DNA of 64,000 bases. Origin: Chaetoceros tenuissimus (Eukaryota; Bacillariophyta; Thalassiosirophyceae; Chaetocerotales; Chaetocerotaceae). Where the stretch lies: NCBI GenBank assembly GCA_021927905.1, contig BLLK01000020.1:1054001-1118000 (forward strand), written 5' to 3'. Shown here in pieces: positions 40,361 through 53,000 of this stretch. The translations under genes were made by a program, and so were the position numbers. The notes below the pieces were generated by a model that was not told the DNA's origin, ran no database searches, and saw nothing but the letters and a program-made list of their open reading frames with translations. Position 1 is the stretch's first letter. Each line of letters starts with the position of its first letter.

Positions 40361-42704
40361 TCATGATCGTCCACCCTGCAGCATGACTTGACGCTCTTTC
40401 CTTCTCAAACGTCTCATTTTTCGTTTAGCTACAGTGACACTTCTAGTTCTAACAAATCTGCCATCGACAGCGAGAGGGATTCGTTGCTTGAATCCATCAA
40501 TATTGCGTGTCCATTCCTCTGGTAAAAATAAAGTTTCGGAAATGATTGTTCCATCCATCTCTGTATCCATGGAGGCAGCAGATAAAACCAATTTCCGATA
40601 TAGATCATGCGGTGCCACTCGGTGAAATGCTTTAATAACGGTGTCGTCGACTACACCTTCGTCGCAACAGCGATTAAACAGAGACTCGATGACTCTGATA
40701 TATTCTGTACTCCTTTTATCCATCAGGTTTGATAAAGATTCAAGTGCAAATCTATATGTAGATGAATTTGCAACGACTATCTTCGAATCCTTGACTTTTT
40801 TGATAAGTCTGATTACACCACTGAGAGCATTCCTCTTAATGTCTGCATCTGCTTCCTTCATTTTATGCGTTCCAAGAGCACCAATAGCAGCATTGTAGCA
40901 TTGAATATGAGGCATGCTTTGCTCGTTGCCGTTTTCGTATTGTTGCTTCATTCTATCAAGTATTTCAAAAACTTGGGGAGTAGGATCACTGACAACCTCC
41001 TGTTGATGCATGATGTTGATTGCATGTAAGTAGCTCTCGAAATTTGGCTTCATATTTTCATCTCCGTTCCCATACAGTCGCTCCATACTTGAAAGCAAAT
41101 TCATTATATGTTCCTTTGCTTCAGAAGAGGAACTATGTGACCATGCACGCATAACATTATTATAATCTGCACTTGTTGTATTGATTTCAACGATACCACT
41201 GCGAAGGCGCATTTTCAGCTTTTGGTCGAGCAATTTATGAGCTCGTAATGCATCATGTGATATTTCCTCTTCTGTCAACTCATTTCTACAAGCTGAGTTA
41301 CACCAAGTTTGAATGACATAAGAGAAACAGTCTGAGTCCGGTATTAAACCATTTTCTTCCATTCTAGCCAAAATTCGTTCTCCTTCTTCTCCTAGACCAG
41401 TGACATATTGAGCCTTGGATGCAGAAAATGCCTTCAGAACAAATCTGTAACAATCAACATCGGGTTTGACGCTGGTCAAGTTGTTTTCACTTGTTGCAAG
41501 GTTCTCCATTTTCGTCAAGATGGAAAGTGCTCTTCTGCCCGCAAATTTTGCGTATCCAGCCTTTGCCCAGGCCTCAAATACAACTTTGTAATCATCTAGT
41601 GTGGGTTCAAATTCTGGATTTCCCCGTTCCATGTTTCCTTGCAATTGCATCAAATATCCTGACGCATTGAATGCAGCATTGCCTATCTTTGTTTTACTTG
41701 TTGTAACATTATCAACTATTCTACACCATGCCCGAATCATTATTCTATAAGTTTCATCGTTTGGATTAACAAGATTTGACTTTGTAGGACTCACAGCATT
41801 ACGAGCCATTCTACGTATGATTGATTCTGCACTTGTACTCAAAAGATGTTCTTGACTTCTGCTCCACATACTCAAGACCTTATTATAAGTTTCAACAGTA
41901 GGCTGAATTCGTTTTGTCTCATCTGATGCTAATCTTTCCATTTGCTCAAGTAAATATGTAGCTCTTTGTGGAAATCCCTTCTTTTTCACATGGTGATTAT
42001 CATACGCAGTCATTAGTCTGTTCCATGCATCTATGACAGTCTCGTAATGGATAGATTGCAAATGATTATTCTTGTGCGCACCATATTCTTGTAATAAATC
42101 ATCAACATCGTTTGTAATTTCCCACGCTTCATTCAGAATCTGTAAGACACTCTTTTCTCCAATCACTTTTTCATCATTGGTTGCTTCTTGTATCTCTGTG
42201 TCTATTGCATTATCAAGTGTCGCAAGTAGTTCTATTTGTGCTTTAGTATATGCTTCAAAAATCATTTTCAATGTCTCCGCTTTCAACTCTTGATTTGGAA
42301 AAGTATCATTTACAAAATCTATAGATTCGTCAATCTTTTTCAAATTTCCATTTGCAGCAAATGTTTGCAGTTTCTTTGTTAAAAAAAAGAGAGAGAAATA
42401 AACAGATTAGATGATATATGAAAAAATGTATTAAATCAAGAAATGTTATACTCACTTTGTTCCATTCTTCAAAGGAAGCTTTAGTAGACCCTTCTAGTAA
42501 TATATGGGTACAAGAATAGGGTCTAGCACTCAAGGCAATATCAGATGGAAGAGTCTCATTCCTGAATCTATGCCAACTGGAAGCCGAAATAGAAGATGAT
42601 GCAAGATGACCTTGGCTGTTGAAATTTGTTGATGAAATCGGCTTCCCTCTGCCCAGTATCCGCAACCCCTTTACATTCCTTTGCAAATGCGATATTCTAT
42701 ACAT
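40361..42704 (-). CDS. Pentatricopeptide repeat (PPR) protein
   Basis: Exons are 42704-42456 and 42373-40361, with an 82-base intron, giving 753 residues. The start (MYRISHLQRNVKGLRILGRG) is basic and low in acidic residues, as in organelle presequences. At least eight 35-residue PPR units can be seen, for example PTVETYNKVLSMWSRS, DETYRIMIRAWCR, PTLDDYKVVFEAWAKAG, PDVDCYRFVLKAFSAS and PDSDCFSYVIQTWCNS. PPR proteins bind single-stranded RNA in mitochondria or plastids. The C-terminus is basic (KRKMRRLRRKER). The target RNA and organelle cannot be told from this sequence. Confidence 0.85.
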
Positions 42705-43119
42705 TTTACAGGTTGTTTAGTGGCTTGAGTTCCATCTATTTCTCTTCTCTCCAATGTATTTTGAAAAATGAATACATAAAGAAAAATTTCTTAATTGGAA
42801 AGTTTTACTAGCGGTTGTGAGAGTTCCCAACCCGACATGGTTCATTCTTCACACAGATTATACAGATTGAAGATATAAATCCATCTCTTTTTCTTCTCAT
42901 TTTGCTATTGTTTATTTGTACTCATCACCTCAATACCCTCTGTAGAGACTCATTAGACCTCTGGAGATATATATTGTATATTCTATGCAATTGCAAGCTT
43001 GCCTGGTGTGTATCTTGTTTGCTGTTTCGATATCGCCACACTCTGTATCAAGTTTCACTTCTCCTCGCCAATCTTGACTACTACAATCCAATACAAAATC
43101 AACAAGCACCTTTTTGACA
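42705..43119. other. Divergent promoter region
   Basis: It lies between the PPR gene (minus) and the nardilysin-like gene (plus). No further gene seen. Confidence 0.4.
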
Positions 43120-46100
43120 ATGGCTCCTTCAACAGAAAATATGGAGGAAGTGAATATCAAAGATTTAGTTCTAGAAGGACCAGATTTAAATATCTCCCGT
43201 ACTCCATTGGATAAAAAGCAATATAGACAAATTATCATCAAGAAAAATGGTTTACGAGTTGTGTTGATTAGTGATACTGAAGCAATGATTCATCAGGAAC
43301 ATTTTGAATATGAATCAGAGAGTGAAGATGAAGACGATGAAAAAATGAACGATGATGAAGAAGAAGACGATGATGATGATGATGATGAATCCTTTGAGGA
43401 CGATGGTATTCGCAAAGCTGCAGCTGCCATTATTGTCGGTGCTGGATCTTATCATGATCCAGAATGTGCGCAAGGAATGGCACACTTTTTAGAGGTGAGT
43501 TTCTAGAGTTGATGTAGAATAAGGGTATGATATGCATGAGGAAATGAAATTCTTACCTATCATATTCGATCCTGAAAATCATAGCATATGCTATTCATGG
43601 GTACCGAAAAGTATCCAAAGGAAAATCAATATGATGCATTTCTTTCAAAGCATTCAGGGAGTGATAATGCGTATACTGAATTAGAACATACAATGTATCA
43701 TATGGAATGCTCCCAAGAAAAGTTTTTTGAAGCATTGGACATGTTAAGCCAGTTCTTTATTGCACCTTTGATGTTAAAAGATTCGGTAGACAGAGAGCTG
43801 AATGCTATTGAATCCGAATTTCAACTCAGTAAGAATAGTGATGAATGCAGATTGCAACAATTGCTGTGCCATGATTGTAGCTTGCAAACCAATAATGGAA
43901 AGAAGCATCCTTTCTGCAATTTCAGTTGGGGGAATATCGAGAGTTTAAAAGATATTCCAATGAAGAATGGTGTAGACATGATGAAAGAATTGAGAACTTT
44001 TTACAATCGGCATTACTATGCACAAAACATGTCTCTTTGTGTCATTGGAGCATATTCGTTGGATGAATTGGAAAAACACATCGTTGAAAGTTTCTCTGAT
44101 GTACCAGCTCTTCCCCGTGGAAGTCCTGGTGATCAGGACAATGAATTCTATGAATCTTTAACAATTCAACGGGAAAATCCGGGGACTTGGGAAGTAAAAG
44201 CACACACACCTATTCAAAATTTTGGGATGCCTTTCAATAGTGAGACTCTTGGTCGTATATGTCGCATTATTCCTGTGAAGGATAAACATTCCCTTTCCAT
44301 TACTTGGCAAATCCCTCCACAATGGCAAAATTGGAGATCGAAACCTTGTGACTATATTGCTCATTTGTTGGGACATGAAGCTGCAGGATCGATTCTCTCT
44401 GCTCTGAAAAGAAAGAATTGGGTGAACGAATGTTATGCTGGGGTTGGAACTGGTGGTTATGAGAATTCGTCTTCTCATGCCTTATTCTGTCTACAATTCA
44501 CACTATCAGAAGATGGAGTTGAAAATTGGGCTGAAATTCTTGAGCTTGTATTTGTGTATATTGGAATGATACGATATTATTGTAAATCGGATGAAAGCCT
44601 TCCACCATGGATTTATGAAGAATTACGAGCGATCCAGGAACTTTCACATAAATTTGACGACGAGCCAACGCCGATGGATCTTGTTGAGGATATTGCTGAT
44701 TGTTTAGCACCGTACAATTGCCTACCTCCGGAAAGATTACTAGATGGAGATGCACTTCTTTTTGAATATGACGCTAATGCTATCGAGGTAAGAAAACAAT
44801 GATGACTTTCTTTAACATGGAAATGTTAAATTCACCATTAAACGTTCAAATAGGATCTTGTGGATAACTACTTCACTCCACAAAATAGCAGGGTTGATCT
44901 TGTTTCGTCTTCATTTGGACGAGCAGAGGATTTTGAAGATCATATAACTGATTTGACGAGAGGTAAAGACCTGAAAATCAACTCATCTGATGAGAATGCT
45001 AGATCATTTAAGATCGAAGAATGTGGTGAGGCTCTAATTGAACCAATTTTCGGAACAAGATACTATGCGCACAGAATTGATGCTGAAATCATGGAAAGAT
45101 GGGATCAAGCATTTCGACCACAGATGCCACCAGCTCATACAAAAATCTCACTGCCACCAGTAAATCCATTCATTCCAACGTCTTTTGAACTGAAGAAGTT
45201 GCCGCATGATGATTCTCATCACTCCCTCTTGTTTACCTCACTCAAAATCTGCGTGACAGTTGGGAAGAGAAAAGTATGGTTTCCATGTACATGCAATAAA
45301 TTTGACAAAAACAAAAATAGAGTTTTACTGACAATGGAAGATGGAGAAGAGAAGTGGCACACGGTTGATACCCCTTTTGATTCTTTTGAGAAACATGTTC
45401 GCCGTGGTAGTGAAGGTACATTTGACAAGAAAACCGTTAAGTACAAGATTATATCAGTACCGAAAGACGGTGAGGGGGCAACTTTGAAGTATGGCGATGA
45501 AAGCGACTTTCTTGTTGAAGATGGCTTACATTTTCCTCATATCCCTCCTCCGCAGCCCGCCAGTCGCCTCCCACAGTTGCTCGTGAACACACAATTATTA
45601 AAACTGTATCATTTACAGGATAGAAAGTTTTCTAGACCAATTGGTGAGTGAATTAAACAGGAAACGCCTTGAATCTTTGAACAAGTTTTTGTCTCACGCA
45701 AGTTTTTCGTAGGTGAAATCCGACTCAAAATCAATATGTTCTCTGCAAATAAGACTCCGTTGTACAAAGCATGTGCAGAATTGTTAGCAATCATATTACA
45801 TGACGTGACAACAGAAACTTGCTACTTAGCTAGTGTTTGTGAAATCGGTAATCAAATTGAAGCAACAGATGTTGGATTTACAGTACGCGTACATGGCTTT
45901 GATGATAAACTGCTTGAGCTTGAGGTGAGTCCATCTTTTTTAAATACATATCTATTTCGAATGCGAACAAGTCTAAGTGTAGTGGTCCCGTTTTTTTTCA
46001 TTTTCTCAATCCTAAGGCGGAGATGCTCAGAGTTTTGTTTAGTTTCAAAACAAGTAGTAACGACGAGCTTCCAGAAGAAATTCCCGACCATAGGTTTGAC

Positions 46101-47259
46101 GCTTGCCTAGAAATTCTACGTAGAAAGTATGGGAACGTTGGGATGAAGGCTTCGTCGTCATGTTCTGATTTGCGACTAAGATGTCTTCGGTCAACGATTT
46201 GGTCGTCTTCAGAAAAGGTGAGATATTGAAACTATATCAATTTACTAATGTATTATATTTGCACTAAATGCCTCTTGACCTACTTTCTTTAGTCAAAGGC
46301 TATTGAATCAATCACTAGAAAGGAATTCATGAAAGTTATGTCTGTTCTATTTTCCAAGATATCTATGGAATGCTTGTATCATGGAAATTTCGATAAGACT
46401 GATGTAGAATCTTGTAAGAATGTTCTTCTTCAAGCTGCAAATGTTGCTGGTTTGAAGGGTATGCAGAAAAAGAATGTGTCGACACAGGAGGTTGGTATTT
46501 TACCACAGAAATGCATGACTTTGAATGCACCGTCCATTGATCCCAAAGAACCCAACACAGCAGTTGAAATTTACTTTCAATGTGGAAAAGATGCTATACA
46601 CGAGAGAGTTGTCATGGATTTACTGACTCATATAATGTATGAGCCGTTTTTCGACCAGCTGAGAACTAAGGAGCAATTTGGCTATTCGTAAGTTGGATCG
46701 TTTTTGAATTTTGTACGTTTATCCTCATCATCTGAAAACCATACTCTACCATTCTCAAAGTGTCAGTGTTGGGTCGCGTTGGACCTACGGGATCGTGGGG
46801 GCATGCTTCAAAGTTATTTCAAACTGCAAGTTTGCAGATGATATTTCACAGAGAGTTGATGCGTTCCTCCTTGATTTTAAGAAAGAATTGGAGGAGATGA
46901 GCAGACAAGTTTTTATGGAGCATCTTATTGGACTGGCAAATGATAAACTTCAAAAATGGAATTCTCTCGAAGAAGAATCTGGTAGTCTCTGGTCTGAGAT
47001 TGTTGAAGGCCGTTTTGACTTTGAGGTTCATCGCAATGAAGTTGAAGCTCTCAAAAAAGTTAAAAAGTCTGATCTACTCGAGGCTTTTCACAAGTACATC
47101 TCTCCAGATAATCCAAAACGCCGTAAACTCGAAGTTCGTGTGATTGGAATAAAGGAGAGACCTGTCTTGTCTGAGGGTGATTGTGCTAGAGAAGCTGGTG
47201 ATGAAATGGTGAAAGACTTTCACAAGCAATGCAAATCTACCTGGGGAAAAATCTTTTAG
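43120..47259 (+). CDS. Nardilysin-like M16A metalloprotease
   Basis: Seven exons, 43120-43494, 43585-44787, 44854-45643, 45713-45924, 46017-46217, 46293-46687 and 46761-47259, give 1,224 residues. All introns are GT-AG and keep the frame. The inverted zinc motif HFLEH is at 122-126, followed by MLFMGTEKYPKENQYDAFL and the third ligand in LNAIESEFQ. An acidic loop (about 67-97, nearly all Asp/Glu) lies just before HFLEH, as in nardilysin; insulysin lacks it. The first intron falls between Glu125 and His126, splitting the active motif. Most M16A members are 950-1,150 residues. No clear signal peptide. The late block VSVGSRWTYG fits the C-terminal half. Confidence 0.92.
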
Positions 47260-47592
47260 ACTTATGAAATGATTTTACTCTAAGTATTATTGAATGTAAA
47301 GATTATAAAACAACCATGCAAATCATCATCTTTCAAATGAATTCTGCGTGAAATCTTTTCTCTCCTTGTGTTTGTATTGTGATGATAATAATAGACAAAA
47401 ATAGACTTTGGGATATTCAGCAGCGCGGACTTACTTCAACTAACTAGGATACAAGCAGAGTCAAGCATTTGACAAACATGAAGATTGGTCCAAGGCCTTT
47501 AAACATCTTGAAGTTTGGGATGAATTGGATCTCTTTTTACTTGTATCTGTTTTCTTAGATTCAAGATTTCCAGTTGCCTCGGCATTAATAAA
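47260..47592. other. Intergenic stretch
   Basis: It lies between the end of the M16 protease gene and the decayed gene that follows. No intact gene is seen. Confidence 0.35.
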
Positions 47593-48665
47593 ATGGATAT
47601 ATCATCGGCAAAAAGCAATAGCAAACAAAATTTGGACTCTCTCACTAATCATGGCGCGCAAACAGGCACCCCATTGTCTGCACACGAAGAGATGAGTTTT
47701 ATGAAATAGTGCTATGAAGTGATTGCACCAAAACTACTGTCTTCTAACAACAGTAATCAAGATAAAGTATGCGCACCGAAAGGAGTATGGAACTGTCTCA
47801 ATTCAGCCATACATTTGCGCCCACCTGTTCTTGTCCTTCCATCAGTTTCTGACATGGTAAAGCTTCAGTCGCTATCGTCAATGACAGAGTATGGCATTTC
47901 TAGCGCTTCATTGTCATCACCAGGAATGATTGATTGTTTGAAAGCAGCTGGTGGATAGATTCGGACACTTTGGAATGAGGACATACAAGCGCATGATGCA
48001 GGGGAATACTGTGCCTTGCGATTTGTTCTTGTACTGAAAAAAAGATACATTCATAAGTTTCGAGAATATTGAAATTCCAGGTGGTAAATCTGGTCGAGCC
48101 CAATCTATTGCAAACGTTGGTGATAAATCCAAATTAGTAAAGAAAGATGATGTACTCGGGAAACACACATTTGTGTTGGGACCACAAAAGAGGGCGGAAC
48201 AAACATTTTTATCGATATGTAAAAGTTTTATCTTCATTCATTTCTGTAGACAAACAACAAAAAGATGATACCGATCCATTGTGGTATATCAAAATCTATG
48301 CAAGGAATAGCTATTACAGATTTCTTTATGAGCAAGATACGTCTTCACGCTTCTCGAAAAATAACAGTATTGAAGATACATTTGCAAGAACTACTCATAC
48401 GCATGGAATTCCATGCTTAAATTTCAGAGACTGCTCACGATTGGAAGATACTTATCGACCAGAATTCGAGCAAGGAAAAAATTCTATAGGAGAGGTCGAA
48501 TTATCAAACGGAACAAGATTTTCAGCAGATGAAAATAGATTTTGTCTTTATCTCTCAGATCCAATGGATATCAAATATTGGTTTCCAGTGAAGGGACTTT
48601 GGCATCCATTAGCTGGACCATTGTTTGGAAAGACTGAAATTGAATACATTTTGGAAGATGAATAG
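47593..48665 (+). pseudogene. Decayed host gene, left copy
   Basis: A plus-strand open region begins with MDISSAKSNSKQN and continues through in-frame stops (for example FMK-stop-CYEVIAPKLLSS and KAAGG-stop-IRTLW) and then shifts frame. The last part (48147-48665) is open for 172 residues and ends EYILEDE. The pieces read as one coding region with several disabling changes, although introns could account for some. I do not recognise the protein. The 1,807-bp duplication begins inside this gene at 47716. Confidence 0.55.
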
Positions 48666-49522
48666 AAAGGCAAAATTAGAGTGGCTAAGGGGGGACTACT
48701 TTGATGAAGAAAATACAAAGTCATCGTCAACATTCATGTTGTGATGAACGCTGATACTGAAGATGTGAGCAGTGAAAGTGTGCATTTATTGCTCTAATAA
48801 ACAGTCTGTTACAATTTGTACAAGTGTATTTCTACAACCTACATAAACATCCCTCGACGAACCCAATGATTACACCATGTGCATTGTGTATCATTGATTC
48901 AAGCATCACAAGCTCTTCGAAATGAACAGACTCAGTTTTCATGACGTCCATGACAACCACAGTCACATGGTTTGTACCAGTTCTCTCTAAATTCCTTGAA
49001 TACCTGCGGAAGTTGCAGATTTCCAGCACCGTCGCCCAAGTACAAGTCGTTGACGTCTTCGATCTTGGACACTACCCATGCATTCATCTTGTCTTCACTA
49101 GCAGTATGGGTCACCTTGTAGATTCGATTTTCTTTGAATGGCAGTAGATAAAGCGGGTCTCTACGATTTTCTCCATATTCTCGAAGATTCACGTTCAAGT
49201 ATGCAAGTGATACGACAGTTTGACCATGTAGCGTTCCGAGCTCATTGAGAACATGGTTGCGATGCTGCTCCTTGAATTCATCAGTGTCGACAATGTATTG
49301 ATAACCACGCTCTTTTAGCCATTCTTCCATCGAAGGCAATGGTCCCACTTCAATCACAACACCAGTGAAGCGAAAAGGCTTACCATTGCACATTATGACA
49401 GTAGTATCTGTTCCTTGACCAACTTTTGCCCTTTGACCTGTAAAGAGACGGTTACACTTTGGATCCAATTCTTTGGCTTGTTTTGCCCAATCATCCTCAA
49501 TCCATCCATCTTTGACTTCGAT
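47716..49522. repeat. Left copy of a 1,807-bp host duplication
   Basis: Begins GAAGTGATTGCACC and ends TTTGACTTCGAT. The same sequence occurs at 61807-63613, and every open frame translated from the two copies is identical. It covers most of the decayed gene and the 3' part of the minus-strand Cys-rich gene. The retroelement array lies exactly between the two copies. Confidence 0.95.
48932..49522 (-). pseudogene. 3' fragment of the Cys-rich repeat gene, cut by the array
   Basis: Identical to 63023-63613. The frame ends KPCDCGCHGRHEN. Its 5' part is missing because the retroelement array begins at 49523, so no start codon or promoter of the host gene remains on this side. The full-frame version is on the right side of the array. 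Confidence 0.85.
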
Positions 49523-50009
49523 TCGTTACTCTTAATGCCCCAAATCCAGCTTCCTGCAGTCTCCTGCAAACAAGAATGCGAGCAATGCTCCATCGTATTA
49601 CTACATCGTCTAAGAAGAGTAACACACAAAACTTTCTCCCTCATGCCATTCAACAACTAGCACTACTGGGCATCTTCCTCCATTCAACAGATTATCCAGT
49701 AATTAATAAAGCTCTCTCTATGTTACATATGGATGATGTTTCAACCAACGAAATTGGATATCCGGCTCCAGAACTCAAGAAACTACAGTCACCACTCACT
49801 CATATCCTGAATCGAAACAACACCAAATACTCCATGGTTGCCGAGAACTACAGAGGTCTTCTTCTCGAAGAATCTACCCTCTATCAAGAAAAAGAGACTC
49901 CATTCCATAGCCCAATGGCATATTCTGAATGCCAAGACATATTTTCCACAGTTCAGCTCCGATCAGTTCCAGAAGTACCACCATTCCAGCGAATACCAAT
50001 ACAGCGATA
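49523..50009 (+). mobile_element. Internal retroelement fragment (copy B)
   Basis: The frame opens at the host junction with VTLNAPNPASCSLLQTRMRAMLHR and aligns to the region between reverse transcriptase and RNase H in copy C (VTLNAPHPQQTSLLQSRARATLHR). It continues through NRNNTKYSMVAENYRGLLL to near 49950-50009, where similarity to C fades and the 5' part of copy C begins. It has neither 5' nor 3' end and no CCTAAA tail, so it was joined as a piece. Confidence 0.75.
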
Positions 50010-53000
50010 AGATCCATCACAGAAGTAATCCATCAACATGCTCAAAGCTCTCAAGACCTTATCCCTCGCACAACTATCATCCAAGACCTCATCACGGAAG
50101 CCTTTGGCAACATAGACAAGGGTATTGAAACTACGATGGGACTCCTTGATCTCTTTGAAGATCCACCAGACGTTAAGGCCTACTCAAAGTCATCAATCCA
50201 AGAAAAACTATCGCTCTCCAAAGAATGTCTCCTTTCCACTTCTGCATCCATTAGAAATGCAGCTAGGGCCAAAAGCGACAGGAAGCTACCAACGCTCCTC
50301 AAGACCCTCAAGAAACAACTCAATCGCCTTATATCACATATAGAAACTGCCGAAACAACAATTGCCAAAAACATATCCGACACTGAAGTAATGATCAACA
50401 TCAGCCAGCTCAGGGATACACCCAATCAGACACAAGATGAAGAATCAGCGGACCCGAAGGAATCGGCTCCACCGAGCACTACCATTAAGGAACATCCACC
50501 ACTCATCTCCATGAACCCTAAGGAAGTCAAAATAGACAAAGCCTTAGACCTCATTAAGAAACATCAGAAGTTCCTTAAGGCCATCAATTTGACTAAAGAC
50601 ATCACTAATGACGCTCTCGATAAACTCTCCATCTTCGTAGATGCAACCGACACCATAACCTCTCAAATAACACTCCCTTTTATTACAGATCTTCACCAGC
50701 AGTACATCACCAAAATAAAAGGCAAAATTAAGCATATCACCGTCAATTTCACCAATATAAATAAAGACTTTCACTCACAATTTGGCGACCCTGCCAAACC
50801 TGCCAAGTTGATCAAACCCAAACTGCATGCACCACCGGCAGCGAATACCACCATTCCCGTCTACACTGATGCGACAAGTGCGCCGATCCATGTCCCAGCA
50901 ATTGGTCCACAGCAACAAAAAGAAGCCACAATCGCTACACAACAGCAACAAGCGGATAAACCACCAGGAAAGCAACTACACTTCGTAGAGCTCACACATG
51001 ACCAAGTAGGACCAAATGGCATCATTTATGATCCAACTATATCATTCACAGCCAAGGATCTCACACAGTATCATCCTGCAGCCAATCAGTTTCCTCCAGG
51101 TGTACAAGAAGAGATAATCCAGGCACACGAAATCTTCCCAAGCATCACTGAAAACCTCAAACAGCGCTATCGCGACAATCAACACAAACCTGAAGTAGAA
51201 TGGCCATTCCGAGCCTCCATCACCACATGTCCAGATACACAAGCACCACTCCTTAAGTTCCACAATGAGCAACCGTCCATGAAAAAGAAAATCCCTTATG
51301 TCCCCTCCGCCGCTAGACTCAATGGATTCACCTTAAATGTGCTGGCGAGACTCCATCCATGCTGGATGCGAGCCCTGGACAAGCTGACAGATCTTATTCT
51401 CATCACAAGGATCTTGCCTCGCCAAATCAAGACAACTGGCCGTGTCCTCATTGACAAACCAAACTCTACGGACAAAAGACCGATCTCTATCTTACATGCA
51501 TATGACTCTTACATAGACAATATTGTTGCCCAACACCTTGCTCAAGCTGTTGAAGACTTGAACATATATGATGACACCATTGCAGCATATCGCCCTGGCC
51601 ATTCATGTGCTGACTGCACGCTCAATCACCTCCTGGCAATCCAGGACACAAGGGCTAGACCAGGATACTACATGTGCCAGCTAGACGAAGACAAAGAAAA
51701 ATACTTCGACCGAATTACAACAGAACTCCAACTTTTACCTTTTCACCTCATGGGATTCCCAAATAATGGATACATGGAATGGATTGCAGAATCTCTAAAT
51801 AACGTCACAGTCCTTACAGCAACACCATTCGGAACAGTACAAACAGCCTTTCACTGTGGAGTCAGACAGGGATCCACCCTGTCATGTGTCATTGCAAATG
51901 CAGTTGCCTGGCTCAGTGCTGCCCCTTGGGCGATGAGCCTCATGAACTCACCCTCGCCTCCTGGCCACCAACCAGCAAAATTACATCCTTTTGACATTAC
52001 TCATGGACACAATGCGATGCTCCAGAAGGCCTCCTACTGTGATGACTCTTCAGCATACATCACAAGCACTAATCCTCAAACTCTCTTCGACTATATTTCT
52101 CGAGACATTGCATACTCAAATATAATCTCCATTGTCACAAAACTAAGCATAAATGCCAAAAAAAGTCGTATTCGAATATACAACCTTCCATCTAGATATC
52201 CTATACCCTCGTTTCACTATGTATCCTGGCATCACCTGACAAAAACGGTCCAAGCGGAAAGAATACCGACAGATAACATGGTAGATCTGTCTCCTACATC
52301 CACGAATAGACATTTTGGAACTTTCTCTGACAAACTAGGCCATACACAGAGTAACCAAAGACAACACTTCCCTAAAATGCATGCGTCAAGAAAGTCCTTC
52401 AAAGACCTTCTTCTACATCCATCTACATTCTCAAAAGAATATCCGTCCCTTGTTACCTCTACGCTAAACTTTAACGTCCTCGCCATGACATATGACCTTG
52501 CTGCTGCAATTAAAGACGATCACATCACTCTCTACTCCCTTGCTGCACCTACCTATGGCCTTCGACCGGCTGCAGATGCACTGTCAACTATCTTTCTTCC
52601 TCCATCAGCACTTGGACATAACTTCACTGGTGTACTCACTCTACAACTAGCTACTGCCACGGCTAGAGAACTCTTTGTTACACTCAATGCACCACACCCT
52701 CAACAAACCTCGCTTCTACAAAGTCGTGCAAGAGCAACACTTCATCGGCTAACCACAACAGCGCCAGTATTTGATCCTCTGGACACAATTCCTCATGCTC
52801 TTGAACAACTAGCTCTCCTGGGAGTATACCTCCTACCGACATCATATCCAATAGCTAACCAAGCGATGACCCACCTTATTAAACATGATGAAAGCTGCAC
52901 AGCACTGGGCTTTCCGCAATTTCAAGAAATTGCAAACACATCACCATTAAAGCACCTCCTAAATTACCATAACACCAAGTACATACTCACTGACAAAGTC

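Noticed and set aside
48932-49522. A second intact copy of the Cys-rich gene
   Set aside because: It lacks the 5' part and promoter, which lie only to the right of the array.
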